DNA from: Allobosea sp. LC85
GTDB lineage: Bacteria; Pseudomonadota; Alphaproteobacteria; Rhizobiales; Beijerinckiaceae
Assembly (NCBI RefSeq): GCF_000735605.1
Contig: NZ_JPKG01000059.1
Span: 124,001-188,000, forward strand
Length of the DNA stretch: 64,000 bases
Direction: 5' to 3'
This document shows positions 51,604 through 59,505 of the stretch, piece by piece. Both the position numbers and the translations under genes were made by a program. The stretch's first letter is position 1; each line of letters starts with the position of its first letter. The notes under the pieces are model-generated. The model saw only the letters and a program-made list of their open reading frames with translations. It was not told where the DNA came from and did no database searches.

Positions 51604-52086
51604 TCAGTTCCCCGCCAGCGGAGCGAGCCGGTTCAGCAGCGCCGTCATGCTGTCGATATGGGTCATGGCGCTCTTCATCAGCCCCTTGACCTCGCCGGGC
51701 GTCAGCTTCTGGTCTTCGAGCGCCTCGGCCGCTTCGGCCTGGAACCGGGCATGGCTGCCGGTGATGCGCACGACATCGGTCATCAGATCGACCTGGGCCG
51801 CTTCGCCGGCCGCGATCGGCTCCAGCCGGTGGCCGGTCAGCGAGGCCAGCATGCGCGAGAAGATCGGCTTGCCGATCGCGCTCTCGAGCATGAACACCAC
51901 TTCGAGCGGCATCTGGTCGCGATAGGCATCGCCGCACCAGCGCGAGATCGCGCCGCGAGAGAAGCCGGTGATCTGCTCGACACGCTCGGGCCCGGTCGAA
52001 CCAGGTGCGGCACAGGCCATAACCAGAGCGCGGGTGGCGGTCTTGATCAGCGTGATCAGCCCATCGGGCAAAGCGATATCGCTCAC
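51604..52086 (-). CDS. CII-like phage regulatory protein
   Basis: 160 residues from GTG 52086, with an AGGAG 7-8 nt upstream. Early helix-turn-helix region: PERVEQITGFSRGAISRWCGDAYRD; the remainder is helical, with HARFQAEAAEALEDQKLTPGEV. Phage CII/CP76-type regulators have this size and architecture. An imperfect hairpin, CGAAAAAAGC/GCTTTTTCG (52086-52110), covers its ribosome site and may regulate translation. First conserved gene of the leftward early operon after the 83-residue gene. Confidence 0.58.
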   Translation of the reverse strand: MSDIALPDGLITLIKTATRALVMACAAPGSTGPERVEQITGFSRGAISRWCGDAYRDQMPLEVVFMLESAIGKPIFSRMLASLTGHRLEPIAAGEAAQVDLMTDVVRITGSHARFQAEAAEALEDQKLTPGEVKGLMKSAMTHIDSMTALLNRLAPLAGN

Positions 52087-52169
52087 GAAAAAAGCTCCTG
52101 TGCTTTTTCGTTGGGAAAACGGCGGTTTGGATCGAATGTCGCTAGGTCAGGTCACGGAGGCGGAACCCC

Positions 52170-52355
52170 ATGGATCACCAGGCGAAGGCCACGGCCGGAG
52201 AGACCCGGCAGCAGCGGATAGCGCGGGCGCGCAGCGCACTTGGCGCAGCGCTGGTGCAGATGGCGAAGGCGGAGAAGCGGGTTTATGATGAAGCCCCCGC
52301 AGAAGGCGAAGGCCGTGGCACGGAGGCGGGCCAGTCGGCACCGTCCGGCCAGTGA
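52170..52355 (+). CDS. Small hypothetical protein
   Basis: 61 residues from ATG 52170 with GGAGG 8 nt upstream. Helical: ETRQQRIARARSALGAALVQ, then an acidic tail. Its 3' end overlaps the convergent 52283-52534 gene by 73 bp. The good ribosome site supports it. Function unknown. Confidence 0.45.
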   Translation: MDHQAKATAGETRQQRIARARSALGAALVQMAKAEKRVYDEAPAEGEGRGTEAGQSAPSGQ

Positions 52356-52534
52356 TCCGAGAACCACTGGAGGGCGCGATCGGCGCGACGGAGGGTCAGG
52401 GTCAAGTTGGCACCGACCAGACCCGGCAACAGACGCCGATCGCCAACCGCATGCATGGAGACCCTTGCGAGGGGCACCTGCTTGGCCAAACAATAGGCCG
52501 ATGCGACAGCCATGAGTTGGTCGGTGAACAACAT
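52283..52534 (-). CDS. Small immunity-region protein, Cro position
   Basis: 83 residues (76 from ATG 52513). VASAYCLAKQVPLARVSMHA and LRRADRALQWFSDHWPDGADWP match a short protein often seen beside phage repressors in alphaproteobacterial prophages, with the conserved WFSxxWPxGxxWP end. It begins just left of the leftward promoter, divergent from the repressor, the place of Cro in lambdoid phages. No DNA-binding motif is certain. Confidence 0.6.
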   Translation of the reverse strand: MLFTDQLMAVASAYCLAKQVPLARVSMHAVGDRRLLPGLVGANLTLTLRRADRALQWFSDHWPDGADWPASVPRPSPSAGASS

Positions 52535-52542
52535 GCGTTGAA

Positions 52543-52571
52543 GGATAGGGGTATAATTACACCTATGTCAA
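52543..52571. promoter_or_regulatory. Leftward early promoter and repressor operator (OL)
   Basis: On the minus strand TTGACA (52571-52566) is followed by a spacer holding GGTGTAATTATACC, then TATCCT as -10. On the plus strand the same bases contain TATAAT (52552-52557), a -10 for the repressor. The operator, 52549-52563, is a near palindrome (GGTATAATTACACC) that matches the sites at 53578-53635. One site can therefore repress the leftward promoter and tune the repressor. Confidence 0.65.
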
Positions 52572-53335
52572 GGCATTCATACCCCGATGCGGCGGGACCG
52601 CGCATGATGTATTCCTACATCATGCCCAACACTCTCGCAGACCGGATCCGCCAGCGCTTGGCTGACCTGAATTTGAGCGCCTATGCGGCGTCGCTGAAGG
52701 CCAGCGACGGCGCCAGCAAGGATATGATCAAGAACATCCTCAATGGACGCAGCCTGCATCCGCGTGCGGATACCTTGGAGAAGTTGGCGGCGGCTCTTGA
52801 AACGAGCGTGGATCAGCTGTTGCATGGTGACGGACCACCGCCGCCGCCTCCATTAGCCACCGAGCCCCCGAAGTCGAATGTCCGCTTGTCCGAGTTGCGT
52901 TTCCCGCCAGGTTCCATTTCGGCAGGCGGCAGGAATTTGCCGGTGATGGGGACAGCAGCTGGCAGCCTGGGGAAAGGCGCATTCCGCCTCGAGGGCGGCG
53001 TCATCGACTATGTCGTCCGGCCAGAAGTGCTGCGGAACGTCAAGGACGCTTACGGCATCTATGTCGAGGGCGAATCGATGTATCCGGCGCATCCGCATGG
53101 CGAACTGCGCATCATTCACCCGCACCGCCCCTGCCAGATCGGCGACACCGTCGTCATCGTTGCAAAGTACACCGAGGACGGCCCTACCGAGGCATGGATC
53201 AAGAAGCTGGTGAAACGCTCCGGCGACAGGATCATCGTGGAGCAATACAACCCGCCGGCGCAGATCGAGTTCGATCGCCGCTATGTCGAGACCTGCCACA
53301 AGGTCCTGACGATGAATGATTTGCTTGGCATATAG
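52565..53335 (+). CDS. CI-type repressor, HTH plus S24 peptidase
   Basis: 256 residues from ATG 52565, or 237 from ATG 52622. The first ATG lies about 8 nt after the -10, so the message may be leaderless like lambda cI. Numbering from the second start: HTH region ASLKASDGASKDMIKNILNG (about 24-43), linker, Ala-Gly cleavage candidate TAAG (111-114), and S24/LexA peptidase with Ser152 in EGESMYP and Lys182 in VAKYTED. RecA-stimulated self-cleavage would induce the prophage. Confidence 0.92.
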   Translation: MSRHSYPDAAGPRMMYSYIMPNTLADRIRQRLADLNLSAYAASLKASDGASKDMIKNILNGRSLHPRADTLEKLAAALETSVDQLLHGDGPPPPPPLATEPPKSNVRLSELRFPPGSISAGGRNLPVMGTAAGSLGKGAFRLEGGVIDYVVRPEVLRNVKDAYGIYVEGESMYPAHPHGELRIIHPHRPCQIGDTVVIVAKYTEDGPTEAWIKKLVKRSGDRIIVEQYNPPAQIEFDRRYVETCHKVLTMNDLLGI

Positions 53336-53340
53336 AGACC

Positions 53341-53556
53341 CTGTTCGGCCGCGCCCCGCTTGGGGCCGCTGCCGACGTCGCCTACCTTCGCGAAAACTGC
53401 GAAACGTCGAAGGAAGCAGATTCGAACAAGTGCCGCGTGCGCGCTCGTTTTAACTACACACAGCACAAGACCGATACGCCTGGCGGCATGTTCAAGCGCA
53501 CCGTCCTGATCGCACCGCAGATCGAATTTGCCCGAATCGGCAAGCCAAGGCGGTAA
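53341..53556 (+). other. Coding-like frame without a normal start codon
   Basis: From CTG 53341 to TAA 53554 the frame reads LFGRAPLGAAADVAYLREN, then RARFNYTQHKTDTPGG and FKRTVLIAPQIEFARIGKP. Composition is protein-like and evenly distributed. The frame is closed upstream by TGA 53318-53320, and no ATG/GTG/TTG precedes GTG 53447. It may use CTG, be a degraded gene, or be chance. It lies between the repressor and the rightward promoter. Confidence 0.3.
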
Positions 53557-53577
53557 AGCGCCGCAGAAGCGCGATGA

Positions 53578-53635
53578 GGCACAAATACACCCTACCCCAT
53601 TGACAGGGTAAAAATACACCGGCATAAATACCTCC
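53578..53635 (+). promoter_or_regulatory. Rightward early promoter with three operator sites (OR)
   Basis: TTGACA (53600-53605) and CATAAA (53623-53628) are separated by exactly 17 bp. Related 15-mers sit at 53578-53592 (GGCACAAATACACCC), 53606-53620 (GGGTAAAAATACACC, filling the spacer) and 53621-53635 (GGCATAAATACCTCC). The consensus resembles the OL site GGGTATAATTACACC. Repressor binding would block transcription of the plus-strand early operon. The gap 53336-53577 otherwise holds only the doubtful coding-like frame. Confidence 0.68.
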
Positions 53636-53644
53636 ATCAACCCG

Positions 53645-54085
53645 ATGGAGGCCGCCTTGGCACACCGATCGAGCAACGATCTTTCCGACGACCGGCGCCT
53701 TGCGCAGCTACGGCTTGCGCTGGCTACGACTGAGAGCCTCTTCCAGGAATATGCGGAGTTTCGCCGGGAGCGCGGCGAGGTAGACCCGGTCAGCTTCGGC
53801 GGGGACGCGCTTCAGGATGTTGCTGTCGATCAGCCCCTCGACATCATCCAGGAATTCGAACGCAGCGGCGCCACCATAGCCGTAGATTTTGCCGGCGAAC
53901 GCGCCGAGCAGAAATTCCATCTGGATGATCAGCGGATCAGCCTCCGGATCGCGTTCAACGGCCATCTCTTCACCCTCCAGCAACTCGCCAGCCTCGCCGA
54001 AGCCGCGACCAACCGCAAGGCGGGCTGGCATTACTGGGATGGCGCGCGCTGGAGCGCCTCCGCCATCGTGCGCGAGGAGGCCTGA
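53645..54085 (+). CDS. First gene of the rightward early operon, hypothetical
   Basis: 146 residues from ATG 53645, or 142 from TTG 53657, which has GGAGG 5 nt upstream. The same ATGGAGGCCGC sequence begins the gene at 54550. It is acidic, with DDRRLAQLRLALATTESLFQ and FDFAGERAEQKFHLDDQRIS-like segments, and a C-terminal WHYWDGARWS. No family recognised. Directly controlled by the rightward promoter. Confidence 0.6.
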   Translation: MEAALAHRSSNDLSDDRRLAQLRLALATTESLFQEYAEFRRERGEVDPVSFGGDALQDVAVDQPLDIIQEFERSGATIAVDFAGERAEQKFHLDDQRISLRIAFNGHLFTLQQLASLAEAATNRKAGWHYWDGARWSASAIVREEA

Positions 54086-54087
54086 TC

Positions 54088-54537
54088 ATGGCCTTCCTCC
54101 CGCTCCTTCCCAGTTCCGGCCCAGTTGTCCGCGGCAAGCGCCTGCGAATCATCGTCGGCCGCTCCGGTCGCAACCTTGACCGCCGCCGTGTCACCTTCGC
54201 GCTCTCCCGGGAGCTTGCCGAAGCGCTGAACTGGCAGCCTTCCGATCGCATCGTCATCAGCCTCGGTCTCGGCACCGATCGCGGCCGCGTCCAGCTTGTC
54301 CGCGTCGAGAAGCAGCGCGCCGGGCATAAGCTCATCACCACGCCGAACTCCAAGGTCCTTCGGGTCAGCGTCACCACGCCGGCAGTGCTGCAGGGCGAGG
54401 ATGTCGCGCCGCTGCTCGATGCCTTCCTCGATCCAGCCGCCGCCGATTTCGCCATTCAGGACGGCGCGCTGATCGCGACGCTCCAGCCCCTGCGCGCGAG
54501 CCAGGCGCAACTCCCCCCGCTTCACGTCGTCGCCTGA
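54088..54537 (+). CDS. Hypothetical early protein
   Basis: 149 residues, 2 nt after the preceding stop. VRGKRLRIIVGRSGRNLDRRRVTFALSRELAEALNWQPSDRIVISLGLG is a beta-alpha-beta region with a basic patch; the rest is also mixed alpha/beta. No known domain is recognised. Operon member by spacing. Confidence 0.55.
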   Translation: MAFLPLLPSSGPVVRGKRLRIIVGRSGRNLDRRRVTFALSRELAEALNWQPSDRIVISLGLGTDRGRVQLVRVEKQRAGHKLITTPNSKVLRVSVTTPAVLQGEDVAPLLDAFLDPAAADFAIQDGALIATLQPLRASQAQLPPLHVVA

Positions 54538-54549
54538 ACCTCTCACCCG

Positions 54550-54966
54550 ATGGAGGCCGCTTTGTCACAAGCCCCTGCCCCAGCTATCGGCCGCGCCTGG
54601 CTCGAAAGCCGCAAAGCCGTCGATGACGGCTATATCTGGCCCTTTCCCCGTCACCAGATGCAGGCACGGGGCGCCATCCGCAAGCGGATGGTCGAGGACA
54701 TCCAGGAGATGGTGCATGACGGCGGCGCGGAAGCCGTCGTCACCATCGCAGACCTCCTGAACAAGGGCTGGCCCGGCGAGACCGTGCTCGCCCATGGCGT
54801 CATCGCCTTCCAGATGTTCCGCGCCGAGAACGGCCCGACGCCAAAGCCGATACGGCTCGGCAGCCGGCGCGACAGCGTCCGTCATATGGCGCGCGACGCC
54901 GTCGCCCTCGGTCTCTTCATCGCCAGCACGCTCCTGATCGCCGGCGTTACCGCGGGTGCGATCTGA
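54550..54966 (+). CDS. Hypothetical early protein with a C-terminal membrane helix
   Basis: 138 residues from ATG 54550 (TTG 54562 possible). The soluble part has IRKRMVEDIQEMVHDGGAEAVVTIADLLNKGWPGETVLAHGVIAF, with helix-rich, DNA-binding-like spacing. The C-terminus ends in one membrane helix (VALGLFIASTLLIAGVTAGAI). The stop overlaps the next start (TGATG). Confidence 0.55.
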   Translation: MEAALSQAPAPAIGRAWLESRKAVDDGYIWPFPRHQMQARGAIRKRMVEDIQEMVHDGGAEAVVTIADLLNKGWPGETVLAHGVIAFQMFRAENGPTPKPIRLGSRRDSVRHMARDAVALGLFIASTLLIAGVTAGAI

Positions 54967-55118
54967 TGACGGCCGCCCTCACCCTTACGGAGGTCTTCGC
55001 GGCCGGGACGGACGTGACCGTATTCGTCATCGGCCTCATAACGCTGGTGCTGCGGATCATCTGGCTCGTCGTCCTGCCGGTGCTCGGCTTCTCCTGGCTC
55101 GCGGGGTGGCTGAAATGA
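54966..55118 (+). CDS. 50-residue membrane protein
   Basis: MTAALTLTEVFAAGTD followed by VTVFVIGLITLVLRIIWLVV and a second hydrophobic patch up to AGWLK. Overlaps at both ends (TGATG before, ATGA after) make it almost certainly translated. No family. Below usual annotation cut-offs. Confidence 0.6.
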   Translation: MTAALTLTEVFAAGTDVTVFVIGLITLVLRIIWLVVLPVLGFSWLAGWLK

Positions 55119-55801
55119 CCTGGCTCCAGACCGCATCGGGCCGTGCCTTTGATCTGCTGCGCCCTGACTGGCGCCAGGTGGATTTTCAGGTCGATGTTCC
55201 CGAGGCGCTGGCGCGCATCGCCCGCTTCACCGGCCATGTCAGCTCCGGCCCCTATTCCGTGGCCCAGCATTGCGCGCTCGGTGCTGATGCCGTCTTCCAC
55301 GCCACGAAGGACAGGGCGGCGGCAGCAGCCTTCCTGTTGCATGACGCGCACGAGGCCTATCTCGGCGACGTTGCGACGCCGATCGCGCAGGCGCTTGTCG
55401 AACGCGTCCGCTTCTTCGAGGGCCATATCCTCGGCGACATCGTCACGAAGGCGCAGAAGTCGCTGAAAGGGACGCTCGACAAAGCGATCTATTTCGCGGC
55501 CGCCGGCTGGGGCGAAGGCTGCCCCCCTGCCTATCGCGAGATCGTTCGCATCTACGATATCCGGATGCTTGCTGCGGAACAGGCGCAGTTGCTCGGCCGC
55601 TGCAGCAAACCCTGGCCGAGCCTTGAAGGCGTCGAACCTGCGCGCATCGCCGGCAAGCTCACCGTCTGGCCCTGGCCGAAGGCCGCCGACGAATACCGCG
55701 AGCGCCTGCGCCGCTACCTGCCCGAGCGCTTCGGCGCCGGACCATCCCCCAGCCCGAGGCCGAGCCGCACTGGCGCGCGCCGCATTCTCACGGAGGCCTG
55801 A
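55115..55801 (+). CDS. HD-domain phosphohydrolase (5'-deoxynucleotidase-like)
   Basis: 228 residues from ATG 55115. SVAQHCALGADAV supplies the first His, and FLLHDAHEAYLGDVATP the HD pair, in the order seen in YfbR/HDDC2-like 5'-deoxynucleotidases. It could dephosphorylate dNMPs to recycle host nucleotides. The C-terminal 40 residues are basic and proline-rich. It precedes other nucleotide genes in the same operon. Confidence 0.82.
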   Translation: MTWLQTASGRAFDLLRPDWRQVDFQVDVPEALARIARFTGHVSSGPYSVAQHCALGADAVFHATKDRAAAAAFLLHDAHEAYLGDVATPIAQALVERVRFFEGHILGDIVTKAQKSLKGTLDKAIYFAAAGWGEGCPPAYREIVRIYDIRMLAAEQAQLLGRCSKPWPSLEGVEPARIAGKLTVWPWPKAADEYRERLRRYLPERFGAGPSPSPRPSRTGARRILTEA

Positions 55802-55807
55802 GAGCCG

Positions 55808-56149
55808 ATGAAACGCATTCGCGACGCGCAGACCATCATTGGCTCGCTGGAGGGCGGCGAGGTTTCCGCCGAACTCTCCACGGCGATCACTGGCGCGCTG
55901 AAGCACCTGAAGGAGCTTTGCGGCAACCGTCCCAAGGCGAAAGCCAAGGGAAAGGTCGCGCTCGTCCTTCACCTCGAGGTCGAGCACAACACCGTCACCG
56001 TCGAGGCGGAGATCGCCCAGACCCTGCCGAAGAAGCCGCGCGGCTCGTCCTTCTACTGGGTCACCGACGAGGGCGAGCTCTCCACCGAGCATCCCCAGCA
56101 GACCGACATGTTCGCCGGCCCGCGCGGCGTTGCCGCCGCCGGCGCCTGA
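55808..56149 (+). CDS. Hypothetical early protein
   Basis: 113 residues, 6 nt after the HD gene. Helix (STAITGALKHLKELCGNRPKA), a lysine-rich linker, then strand VALVLHLEVEHNTVTVEAEIA and SSFYWVTDEGELS. A similar lysine-rich helix-plus-beta arrangement is seen in small phage single-strand-binding accessories, but no family match is claimed. Confidence 0.55.
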   Translation: MKRIRDAQTIIGSLEGGEVSAELSTAITGALKHLKELCGNRPKAKAKGKVALVLHLEVEHNTVTVEAEIAQTLPKKPRGSSFYWVTDEGELSTEHPQQTDMFAGPRGVAAAGA

Positions 56150-56184
56150 CCCCCGCCCCTCTCCCCAGCAAGGATACCTGATCC

Positions 56185-57159
56185 ATGGCCAAAACCGAGC
56201 CCGCCGCCACCGAAGCTCTCGTCGCCGAGGCTTTCCTCGAAGGCGCCATCCCCAATTCCGACAGGGGCATCAATGCCATTGTCGACCTGACTCGGAAGAG
56301 CCTCTCTGCCGAGATCATCAACGTGTCCGTGCCAAATCTCGGCCCGGGCCTGCCTACACAGATCCCGGTTCTGATCGACCGGAGGACCGGCGAAGCGAAA
56401 CCGGCCGGGCACCTGATCGAAGCCTTCCGCACTAAGCCGGCGGAAAAGCGCGGCACGGCCAAGGCGCTGACCCTGCAGTCCTTCATCGACCTGACGAACC
56501 GCCACAAGACCGTTCATTCGGCCGTGTTCGCCGACACCAACTGGAAGGCGCCAAGCTTCCAGGCTGTGATCGACTATCACGACAAGGAGAGTGCGGGCGC
56601 CGCCGAAAATCTGAAACACCGGATGGCCTACAGCTTCCCGGCCTCCGAGGAATGGAAGGCCTGGGTCGCGCAGAACGGCGAGCCGATGGAGCAGGGCCTG
56701 TTTGCTGCCTTCCTCGAAGATCGCATCGCTGATCTCTCGGCCCCGACCGATGCCGAGCGGATCTGGCTGGAGCGCGATTTCGGCACGACCGTAGCAACGC
56801 CGGCCCAGCTCATCCAGCTGTCGCGCGGCCTGCAGGTCAATGTCGACAGCGTCGTCAAGAACATCGTCAATCTCGCGACCGGCGAGGCCCAAGTCGCCTT
56901 CGAGGAAACGCATACGGACAGCGATGGCAAACCCCTGAAGGTGCCCGGCCTGTTCATGCTTGCGATCGCGCCCTTCTTCATGGGCGAGAAGATCAGCCTG
57001 CCGGTGCGCCTGCGCTACCGCAAGAGCGGTCAGAAGATCGTCTGGTTCTACCAGATGTACCGCCCGGACCAGTTCGTCACCGAGCGCGTGCGCGATGACC
57101 TGATCACCGTCGCCGACAAGACCGAACTGCCGACCTTCGAAGGCTCCCCCGAGGCCTGA
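56185..57159 (+). CDS. DUF2303 protein
   Basis: 324 residues. TLQSFIDLTNRHKTVHSAVFADTNWKAPSFQAVIDYHD is a DUF2303 block; ENLKHRMAYSFPASEEWKAWV and VRLRYRKSGQKIVWFYQMYRP are others. The family occurs widely in phage early regions next to recombination and replication genes. Its biochemical role is unknown; annealing or recombination-related by context. Ends 64 bp before the sliding clamp gene, with a short GC-rich hairpin between (about 57168-57185). Confidence 0.85.
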   Translation: MAKTEPAATEALVAEAFLEGAIPNSDRGINAIVDLTRKSLSAEIINVSVPNLGPGLPTQIPVLIDRRTGEAKPAGHLIEAFRTKPAEKRGTAKALTLQSFIDLTNRHKTVHSAVFADTNWKAPSFQAVIDYHDKESAGAAENLKHRMAYSFPASEEWKAWVAQNGEPMEQGLFAAFLEDRIADLSAPTDAERIWLERDFGTTVATPAQLIQLSRGLQVNVDSVVKNIVNLATGEAQVAFEETHTDSDGKPLKVPGLFMLAIAPFFMGEKISLPVRLRYRKSGQKIVWFYQMYRPDQFVTERVRDDLITVADKTELPTFEGSPEA

Positions 57160-57223
57160 CAAGCCTCCCACCTGGCGGGGCCGCGAGGCCCCGCCCCTTT
57201 CCTTCAGTCAGAGGCGCTCGCCC

Positions 57224-58339
57224 ATGAAACTCACCATCGCCCGCGCCGCCCTGCTCAAGGCGCTCGAACCGGCGCAGCGCATCGTCGAGCGCCGCAATAC
57301 CATCCCGGTCCTCTCCAACCTGCGCCTGGTCGCGTCCGACGATACGCTGACGGTCACGGGAACGGATCTCGATATCGAACTACGCATCCCGGCACCGGCC
57401 GAGGTCGCAACGCCCGGCGCCCTGACGGTGTCGGCGGCCCGGATTTACGAGATCGTGCGCAAGCTGCCCGACGAGGCGAAGGTGTCGATCGAGGCGAAGG
57501 ACGAGACCAGTCTCAGTCTCACATCGGGCCGCTCGCGCTTCACCCTGCAGACGCTGCCGGACAGCGATTTCCCTGACATCACCACCGGCGAGATGAGCCA
57601 CAGGTTCGACATGCCGGCGGCCGCTCTGGCAGGGCTGATCGCGGCGACACAATTCGCGATCTCGACCGAGGAGACGCTCTATTACCTGAACGGCATTTTT
57701 CTGCATCAGCGCGAGCACGACGGCGCGCAGACCCTGACCGCAGTAGCGACGGACGGTCACCGCCTGGCGCGCATCCACTGTCCCCTGCCCGCGGATGCCG
57801 CCGGCATGCCGAACGTGATCGTGCCGAGGAAGGCCGTGGCCGAGATCGCCCGCCTGCTCGACAAGGCAAAGCAGGATGTCACGGTCGAGCTCTCCGTCAC
57901 CAAGATCCGCGTCACGATCGAGGGAATGGTGCTCACCTCGAAGCTGATTGACGGCACCTATCCGGACTATCAGCGCGTCATCCCGATGGGGAACTACAAG
58001 CGCGCTACGGCCGAGGCGAAGACGCTGGCCGATGCCGCCGACCGCGTCGCCACGATCTCCGGCGAGCGCGGCCGCGCCGTGAAACTCGCCTTCGGCGATG
58101 GCCGCGTCGTCCTCTCCGTGACCAACCCGGATTCCGGTTCGGCCACTGAAGAGGTCGATTGCGAGTATGAGGCGAGCCCGATCGAGATCGGCTTCAACGC
58201 CCGCTATCTCAGCGAGGTCCTCGGCGTCCTCGGCGGCGACACCGTCCTGATCAGGCTCGCCGATCCCGGCTCCCCCACCATCCTGCAGACGCGCGAAGGA
58301 GCAGACCTGCTCATCGTGCTCATGCCGATGCGCGTCTAG
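57224..58339 (+). CDS. dnaN: Phage-encoded DNA polymerase III beta subunit (sliding clamp)
   Basis: 371 residues, the full length of bacterial DnaN, with three clamp domains. Signature segments are IVERRNTIPVLSNLRLVA (domain 1), LTAVATDGHRLARI (domain 2), YPDYQRVIP, and the C-terminal LIVLMPMRV, the protein-binding pocket. It tethers polymerases to DNA. A phage copy may recruit host Pol III to phage forks or replace the host clamp. Hosts have their own dnaN near dnaA, so a copy amid prophage genes is a deliberate viral gene. Confidence 0.95.
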   Translation: MKLTIARAALLKALEPAQRIVERRNTIPVLSNLRLVASDDTLTVTGTDLDIELRIPAPAEVATPGALTVSAARIYEIVRKLPDEAKVSIEAKDETSLSLTSGRSRFTLQTLPDSDFPDITTGEMSHRFDMPAAALAGLIAATQFAISTEETLYYLNGIFLHQREHDGAQTLTAVATDGHRLARIHCPLPADAAGMPNVIVPRKAVAEIARLLDKAKQDVTVELSVTKIRVTIEGMVLTSKLIDGTYPDYQRVIPMGNYKRATAEAKTLADAADRVATISGERGRAVKLAFGDGRVVLSVTNPDSGSATEEVDCEYEASPIEIGFNARYLSEVLGVLGGDTVLIRLADPGSPTILQTREGADLLIVLMPMRV

Positions 58340-58376
58340 CGCTCCCCGCTCACGCTCACAGCGAAAGGACCACCAC

Positions 58377-58844
58377 ATGACCACGTTGGGCCTGAAAGAC
58401 TGCCGACCGGAGGTTCTGTCGTTCGCGCTTCTCATGGAACGCGAGCTGCGGGCGAACGATCACAAGTCGGGCTGGAAGGGCGATTGCCCCGATACGCTCG
58501 CGGAGCGGGTCGAGGAGGAAGCCGAAGAACTCCGGCGCGCGTCGATCGATTGGATGGGGCACGTCGCGCACAGCGAGCGCCCGCTCAGCGAGGCCGTTGC
58601 GGAAGAGGCCGCCGACGTAGCCAACATGGCGATGATGGTCGCCGACGTTTGCAATGCTCTGCCGCCTGCCCCGTCGATCGACAATGGCCAAGCCGCCGCG
58701 CTGGCCGGCCTGGTCGACGCGTGGGAGAGCCTGCCGGGAGGCAAGTTCTATTCCATGAAGGTCATCGAAGCTTGGCTCATCGACAAGATGGCCCCGGCCG
58801 TCAATCAGGCCCGCGCATTGCTCGGCCGGAGTGTGTCGGCATGA
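58377..58844 (+). CDS. MazG-like NTP pyrophosphatase-type protein
   Basis: 155 residues. Helices with RVEEEAEELRRASIDW and EAVAEEAADVANMAMMVADVC match the all-alpha NTP-pyrophosphatase (MazG/dUTPase2) layout with E-x-x-E and E-x-x-D metal motifs. It would remove non-canonical or surplus dNTPs. With the DUF5664 gene at 16.8 kb this makes two pyrophosphatase-type genes in the prophage. Overlaps the ASCH gene by ATGA. Confidence 0.72.
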   Translation: MTTLGLKDCRPEVLSFALLMERELRANDHKSGWKGDCPDTLAERVEEEAEELRRASIDWMGHVAHSERPLSEAVAEEAADVANMAMMVADVCNALPPAPSIDNGQAAALAGLVDAWESLPGGKFYSMKVIEAWLIDKMAPAVNQARALLGRSVSA

Positions 58845-59221
58845 AGGCGCTCTCCATCATGCAGCCCTGGGCCTGGCTGATCGTCAACGGCCACAAGGCG
58901 ATCGAGAATCGCAACTGGCGCTGCCACTACCGCGGGCCGGTGCTGATCCATGCCGGGAAGAAGGTCGACACCTGGGCGCGAGCCGACCTATGGCGCGGCC
59001 GCCATCCTGTGACGGGCGCTCCGATCGCCCTCGATCTTCCTGACGCATTTGATCGCGGCGGCATCGTCGGCGAGGCCGAGATTGTCGACTGCGTCGAGCG
59101 CAGCGACGACCCCTGGTTTGTCGGCCGCTTCGGCATCGTCCTGCGCAACGCTCGGCCCCTGCCATTCCGGCCCTGCAAGGGCGCGCTCGGTTTCTTCGAG
59201 CCGAAATTCGAGGAGGCCTGA
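58841..59221 (+). CDS. ASCH-domain protein
   Basis: 126 residues from ATG 58841. ALSIMQPWAWLIVNGHKAIENRNW is the ASCH opening, with HYRGPVLIHAGKKVD and RGGIVGEAEIVDCVE after it. ASCH proteins (PUA-like) bind RNA or modified nucleosides; some phage members hydrolyse N4-acetylcytidine (YqfB). Possibly clears acetylated or modified nucleosides. Upstream overlap by ATGA. Confidence 0.87.
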   Translation: MKALSIMQPWAWLIVNGHKAIENRNWRCHYRGPVLIHAGKKVDTWARADLWRGRHPVTGAPIALDLPDAFDRGGIVGEAEIVDCVERSDDPWFVGRFGIVLRNARPLPFRPCKGALGFFEPKFEEA

Positions 59222-59224
59222 GCG

Positions 59225-59359
59225 ATGGGCGCCCTGGCCGGCCTTCTCAGCACCCTGATCCTGGCGGCGGTCTTCGGGCCGCGCCAGACCGGGCGGTTCC
59301 TCGCCAAGATCCGCATCGGCTACCGCGCCCAACTCCGCGACGAAGGAGAGTCCCCATGA
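59225..59359 (+). CDS. 44-residue membrane-type protein
   Basis: MGALAGLLSTLILAAVFGP is a single membrane helix, followed by a basic tail (RQTGRFLAKIRIGYRAQLRD). It starts 3 nt after the ASCH stop and ends in an ATGA overlap with the next gene. No family. Confidence 0.5.
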   Translation: MGALAGLLSTLILAAVFGPRQTGRFLAKIRIGYRAQLRDEGESP

Positions 59360-59505
59360 CGCGCTGGCTCGACACATTCCCTCCGCTCGATCGCGAACTC
59401 GGCTTCTACCTGCTGCTCGCTAGCTTCGCCGTCTATGCACTCGCGCGCCTTGTCCAGGGCGCTTGCCACGCTGAACAGGGGGGCCGCGACCATGGGCCTC
59501 TTTGA
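59356..59505 (+). CDS. 49-residue membrane-type protein
   Basis: ATGA overlap with the preceding gene. DRELGFYLLLASFAVYALAR is a membrane-like helix; the tail is LVQGACHAEQGGRDHGPL. It overlaps the next gene by 14 bp. Function unknown; possibly coupled to the small genes around it. Confidence 0.4.
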   Translation: MTRWLDTFPPLDRELGFYLLLASFAVYALARLVQGACHAEQGGRDHGPL

